Source: a bacterium
GTDB taxonomy: Bacteria > Vulcanimicrobiota > Xenobia > Xenobiales > Xenobiaceae
Direction of reading: 5' to 3'
Length of the DNA: 8,759 bases
NCBI GenBank assembly: GCA_017444165.1
Contig: JAFSXH010000064.1
Location: 1-8,759 of the forward strand
Shown here piece after piece: positions 6,818 through 8,759 of the stretch. The translations under genes were made by a program, and so were the position numbers. Numbering within the stretch: the stretch's first letter is position 1; the number at the start of each line of letters is the position of its first letter. The notes under the pieces were generated by a model. It was not told the origin of the DNA. It made no database searches and saw only the letters and a program-made list of their open reading frames with translations.

Positions 6818-8056
6818 ATGGATATGCAAATAAAAGTTCAACGCGCCCACGAGGCCGCCCAAATTGTAGCTCAATTAGGTATTGTTGAGCGCAATAAAGT
6901 TTTAAAGACAATCGCTTCTCAATTACTAAAATCACAAGATTCCATATTAAAAGCCAATAGTCTAGATGTAGAAAAAGCCCGCACTCAAGGGGCCTCCCCT
7001 GCTTTTATCGACCGTTTAAGTTTAACTAGTGAACGCTTAAAAGGGCTATCTGACAGTATCTTACAAGTGGTAAGTCTGCCCGATCCTCTAGCCAAAGATA
7101 TAGGCTGGACACGCCCCAACGGCCTGCATATACGCCAAGTCAAAGTTCCCTTGGGTACTATCGCTATAATTTACGAAGCCCGCCCCAATGTCACTGTAGA
7201 CTCAGCCGTCCTCTGCTTAAAATCGGCCAACGCCTGTATATTGCGCGGCTCATCTCACGCCCTCAACTCTAATCGTGAATTAGTTAAAGTCATGCGCCAC
7301 GCCTTAGAGATCTGCAACATTCCTGTAGACGGAATAACCTTTATAGAGGATACCTCTCACGAATCGGTGACGACCTTAACCAGTTTTACACAATACATTG
7401 ACGTAGTAATTCCCCGCGGAGGTCAAAATCTAATCAATTCCGTCAAAGCCAATTCGAAAGTACCAGTAATTGAGACTGGAGTAGGTAAATGTCACCTCTA
7501 CATCCATTCAGAGGCCGATTTGAATATGGGCTTAAATATTCTCATCAACGGCAAGACCCAAAGGCCAGGTGTCTGCAACGCCCTGGAAACCCTCTTAGTC
7601 GATAAGAAGATCGCTAAAGAATTTTTGCACATGGTGAATACTGATCCAACCATGCAAAAAGTTCTCTTCCACGCTTGCCCCTCTTCTCTCCCCTGCTTAT
7701 CCAAAGCAGTTCCCGCCCAAGAAGAAGATTGGGACAAAGAATACCTAGCCCTAGAGATGGCCGTAAAAGTTGTCGACAATTTGGAAGAAGCCATTAACCA
7801 TATAAACCGCCACTCCACAGGCCATTCAGAGGCCATAATCACCAACAATTACACCGCAGCCCAAACCTTCCAAAAGTTAGTGACCTCCTGCGCCGTTTAC
7901 GTCAACGCCTCCACACGCTTCACCGACGGCGGAGAGTTCGGCTTCGGAGCAGAGATCGGCATCTCTACACAAAAATTACACGCAAGAGGCCCATTAGGGT
8001 TGGAGCATTTAACTTCCGTAAAGTATTTAATCGACGGAGCGGGACAGGTACGCTAG
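6818..8056 (+). CDS. proA: Glutamate-5-semialdehyde dehydrogenase (gamma-glutamyl phosphate reductase)
   Basis: ProA reduces gamma-glutamyl phosphate to glutamate-5-semialdehyde with NADPH, the second step of proline biosynthesis in the cytosol. The 412-residue product (family about 410-420) shows the expected landmarks: VPLGTIAIIYEARPNVTVDSAVLCLKS in the cofactor domain (about 110-136), IPRGGQNLI, PVIETGVGKCHLY, catalytic Cys253 in QRPGVCNALETLLV, and the C-terminal STRFTDGGEFGFGAEIGISTQ and ARGPLGLEHLTS. I chose ATG 6818 because the longer frame from 6740 adds 26 residues with no family resemblance and would overlap the divergent ABC-F gene. No strong Shine-Dalgarno precedes 6818; an in-frame ATG also occurs at 6824. 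proB, the usual partner encoding glutamate 5-kinase, is not in the window, so proA here is a single gene diverging from the ABC-F operon. Confidence 0.96.
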   Translation: MDMQIKVQRAHEAAQIVAQLGIVERNKVLKTIASQLLKSQDSILKANSLDVEKARTQGASPAFIDRLSLTSERLKGLSDSILQVVSLPDPLAKDIGWTRPNGLHIRQVKVPLGTIAIIYEARPNVTVDSAVLCLKSANACILRGSSHALNSNRELVKVMRHALEICNIPVDGITFIEDTSHESVTTLTSFTQYIDVVIPRGGQNLINSVKANSKVPVIETGVGKCHLYIHSEADLNMGLNILINGKTQRPGVCNALETLLVDKKIAKEFLHMVNTDPTMQKVLFHACPSSLPCLSKAVPAQEEDWDKEYLALEMAVKVVDNLEEAINHINRHSTGHSEAIITNNYTAAQTFQKLVTSCAVYVNASTRFTDGGEFGFGAEIGISTQKLHARGPLGLEHLTSVKYLIDGAGQVR

Positions 8057-8069
8057 TAAGGTAATTAGT

Positions 8070-8141
8070 AATTCGTAATGCGTAATTCGTAATTGAAATG
8101 GATTAATTATTTCTTGCAAAAATAATTGCGCATTACGAATT
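8070..8141. repeat. AT-rich interrupted palindrome between convergent genes
   Basis: The 18-nt left arm at 8070-8087 (AATTCGTAATGCGTAATT) is matched by 8124-8141 in inverted orientation at 17 of 18 positions, around a 36-nt middle. A second, overlapping hairpin pairs AATTATTT (8105-8112) with AAATAATT (8120-8127). Inside the left half, GTAATTCGTAAT occurs twice in direct order (8068-8079 and 8082-8093). The element fills most of the 108-bp gap between the proA stop and the convergent DUF6273-like gene stop. It could be a dispersed REP/MITE-like repeat or serve as a weak bidirectional terminator. It lacks the GC-rich stem plus T-run of a standard terminator. Confidence 0.6.
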
Positions 8142-8164
8142 GCTCAAAGCAAGGTTACAAGATT

Positions 8165-8737
8165 TCAGATGGCAATTTGAAAGGCGGGACGAACGAAGCC
8201 CTCTTCATAATCAACGTTACAACTGCGAATGCTACCATCGGTGAGTACGAACGCCACAAGACTATTGTGGTGACGGCGCGAACGGAGCCACCAATACACA
8301 TTACCTTTATATGTAGATACACCATTTTTTATGGCATATTCTGTAGGTTTGCATATTCGATCATTATTGTTACTAAATAAATTTTTCGCATCGTCAAAGC
8401 TCAACAAAAATATATTATCCTCAGTCATAGGGCCAGCATTATTTGCAAGCGTGGTTTTCTTGACTAAAGATTGCTCTTGCCCATTAAACGCTCTCCTGTA
8501 AAATTCGTCGTTCAACCAACGTCTTAAAGTACAATTTGACCAAGTTATACTACATTCTAGTTCATGATAACGCTTGCAATCTAATCCCATATCGGCAATA
8601 ACCAGTAAACTATCAGAATCATGGCGCAACACCCGCCAAGTTATAGGCTTTTCTTCGCCGTTGCTACCTTGAGGATAACGACCGAATTCAAAACGATCAC
8701 CTGCTTGCATCAATCTGCCATCAACTTTGTTGTACAT
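8165..8737 (-). CDS. DUF6273-like protein with possible hypervariable C-terminus (190 aa)
   Basis: The sequence fits the DUF6273 type of protein: an N-terminal GDRFEFGRYPQG and ITWRVL, a central ITWSNCTLRRWLNDEFYRRAF, and a terminal WWLRSR...DGS...GFVRPAF (residues 149-185). These proteins are uncharacterised; the C-terminus resembles the C-type-lectin-like fold end of other ligand-binding proteins. No signal peptide or membrane segment is seen. The ATG at 8737 follows GGAGGG by 5 nt, which sets the start; an in-frame TTG at 8752 is rejected. The frame stays open to the window edge, so an upstream fusion is unlikely but not excluded. Residues 154-160 and 170-177 are encoded only by NNC/NNT codons (15 of 15). 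GC is about 52% over 8171-8290 against about 29% over 8291-8410. That suggests the end is of separate origin, perhaps a retroelement-diversified variable region. Family assignment is from memory of motifs. Confidence 0.75.
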   Translation of the reverse strand: MYNKVDGRLMQAGDRFEFGRYPQGSNGEEKPITWRVLRHDSDSLLVIADMGLDCKRYHELECSITWSNCTLRRWLNDEFYRRAFNGQEQSLVKKTTLANNAGPMTEDNIFLLSFDDAKNLFSNNNDRICKPTEYAIKNGVSTYKGNVYWWLRSRRHHNSLVAFVLTDGSIRSCNVDYEEGFVRPAFQIAI

Positions 8738-8742
8738 TAGTA

Positions 8743-8748
8743 CCCTCC
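8743..8748 (-). promoter_or_regulatory. Shine-Dalgarno deciding the DUF6273-like start
   Basis: On the minus strand GGAGGG is followed by TACTA and the ATG at 8737, a 5-nt spacing. Because the signal lies inside the alternative frame that begins at TTG 8752, the start at 8737 is the correct choice. Confidence 0.75.
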
Positions 8749-8759
8749 GCAAAGATCTA

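Noticed and set aside
6749..6874. Extended N-terminus of the ABC-F protein from base 6874
   Set aside because: The 42 extra residues do not resemble the family and would overlap the proA start; the family-like sequence begins at VIHLVNL.
7498..7848. 116-codon minus-strand frame inside proA
   Set aside because: proA is intact with its catalytic Cys and full length; the antisense frame has no independent support.
8126..8380. 84-codon plus-strand frame overlapping the repeat and the DUF6273-like gene end
   Set aside because: It begins in the AT-rich palindrome and runs antisense to the conserved WWLRS...VRPAF coding end; no ribosome site or domain was seen.
8738..8752. TTG start of the DUF6273-like gene at 8752
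   Set aside because: The GGAGGG ribosome site lies inside this extension and is correctly spaced for the ATG at 8737.
1..8759. CRISPR arrays, tRNA genes, insertion sequences and phage genes
   Set aside because: No regularly spaced repeats, tRNA-like cloverleaf with T-arm consensus, transposase motifs or phage structural proteins were seen on either strand.

Overview
The window shows a moderately AT-rich bacterial chromosome segment. Housekeeping genes with ordinary Shine-Dalgarno sites sit beside small, poorly known genes. I cannot name the phylum. A PPi-linked pyruvate phosphate dikinase and a DUF6273-type protein suggest an anaerobic, possibly host-associated bacterium, but this is inference only. 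No insertion sequence, phage gene, tRNA or CRISPR array is visible.

Left edge (1-303, minus strand). A near-ideal sigma70 promoter (TTGACT, 17 nt, TAGTAT) has an A/T-rich UP-like tract upstream. Downstream come a GC-rich start region, a hairpin and a boxA-like GAACTTTTGAAAACTG. This looks like a stable-RNA (rRNA operon) leader running out of the window, so the RNA genes should lie just beyond base 1. Upstream of it are two minus-strand genes that overlap as GTGA: a 212-aa zinc-ribbon/helical protein and a 47-aa single-pass membrane protein.

Centre (1022-6783, minus strand). The apparent operon is an ABC-F ATPase, then a 72-aa single-pass membrane protein, then a 172-aa zinc-ribbon/helical protein, closed by a weak terminator. 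Next comes ppdK (pyruvate phosphate dikinase, 956 aa, unusually long) with a strong intrinsic terminator. Zinc-ribbon/helical proteins thus sit beside a tiny membrane protein at two places in the same 5 kb, which is the most suggestive possible uncharacterised system here.

Right (6784-8759). proA (proline biosynthesis) diverges from the ABC-F gene. A 72-bp AT-rich inverted repeat separates its end from a convergent minus-strand DUF6273-like gene. The last 40 or so codons of that gene differ sharply in base composition from the rest. Their NNC/NNT codon pattern resembles the variable region of a diversity-generating retroelement target.

Functionally the genes look like separate units: carbon/energy metabolism (ppdK), proline synthesis (proA), ribosome-associated ATPase (ABC-F) and stable RNA transcription. 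The small zinc-ribbon and membrane proteins have no assignable function.
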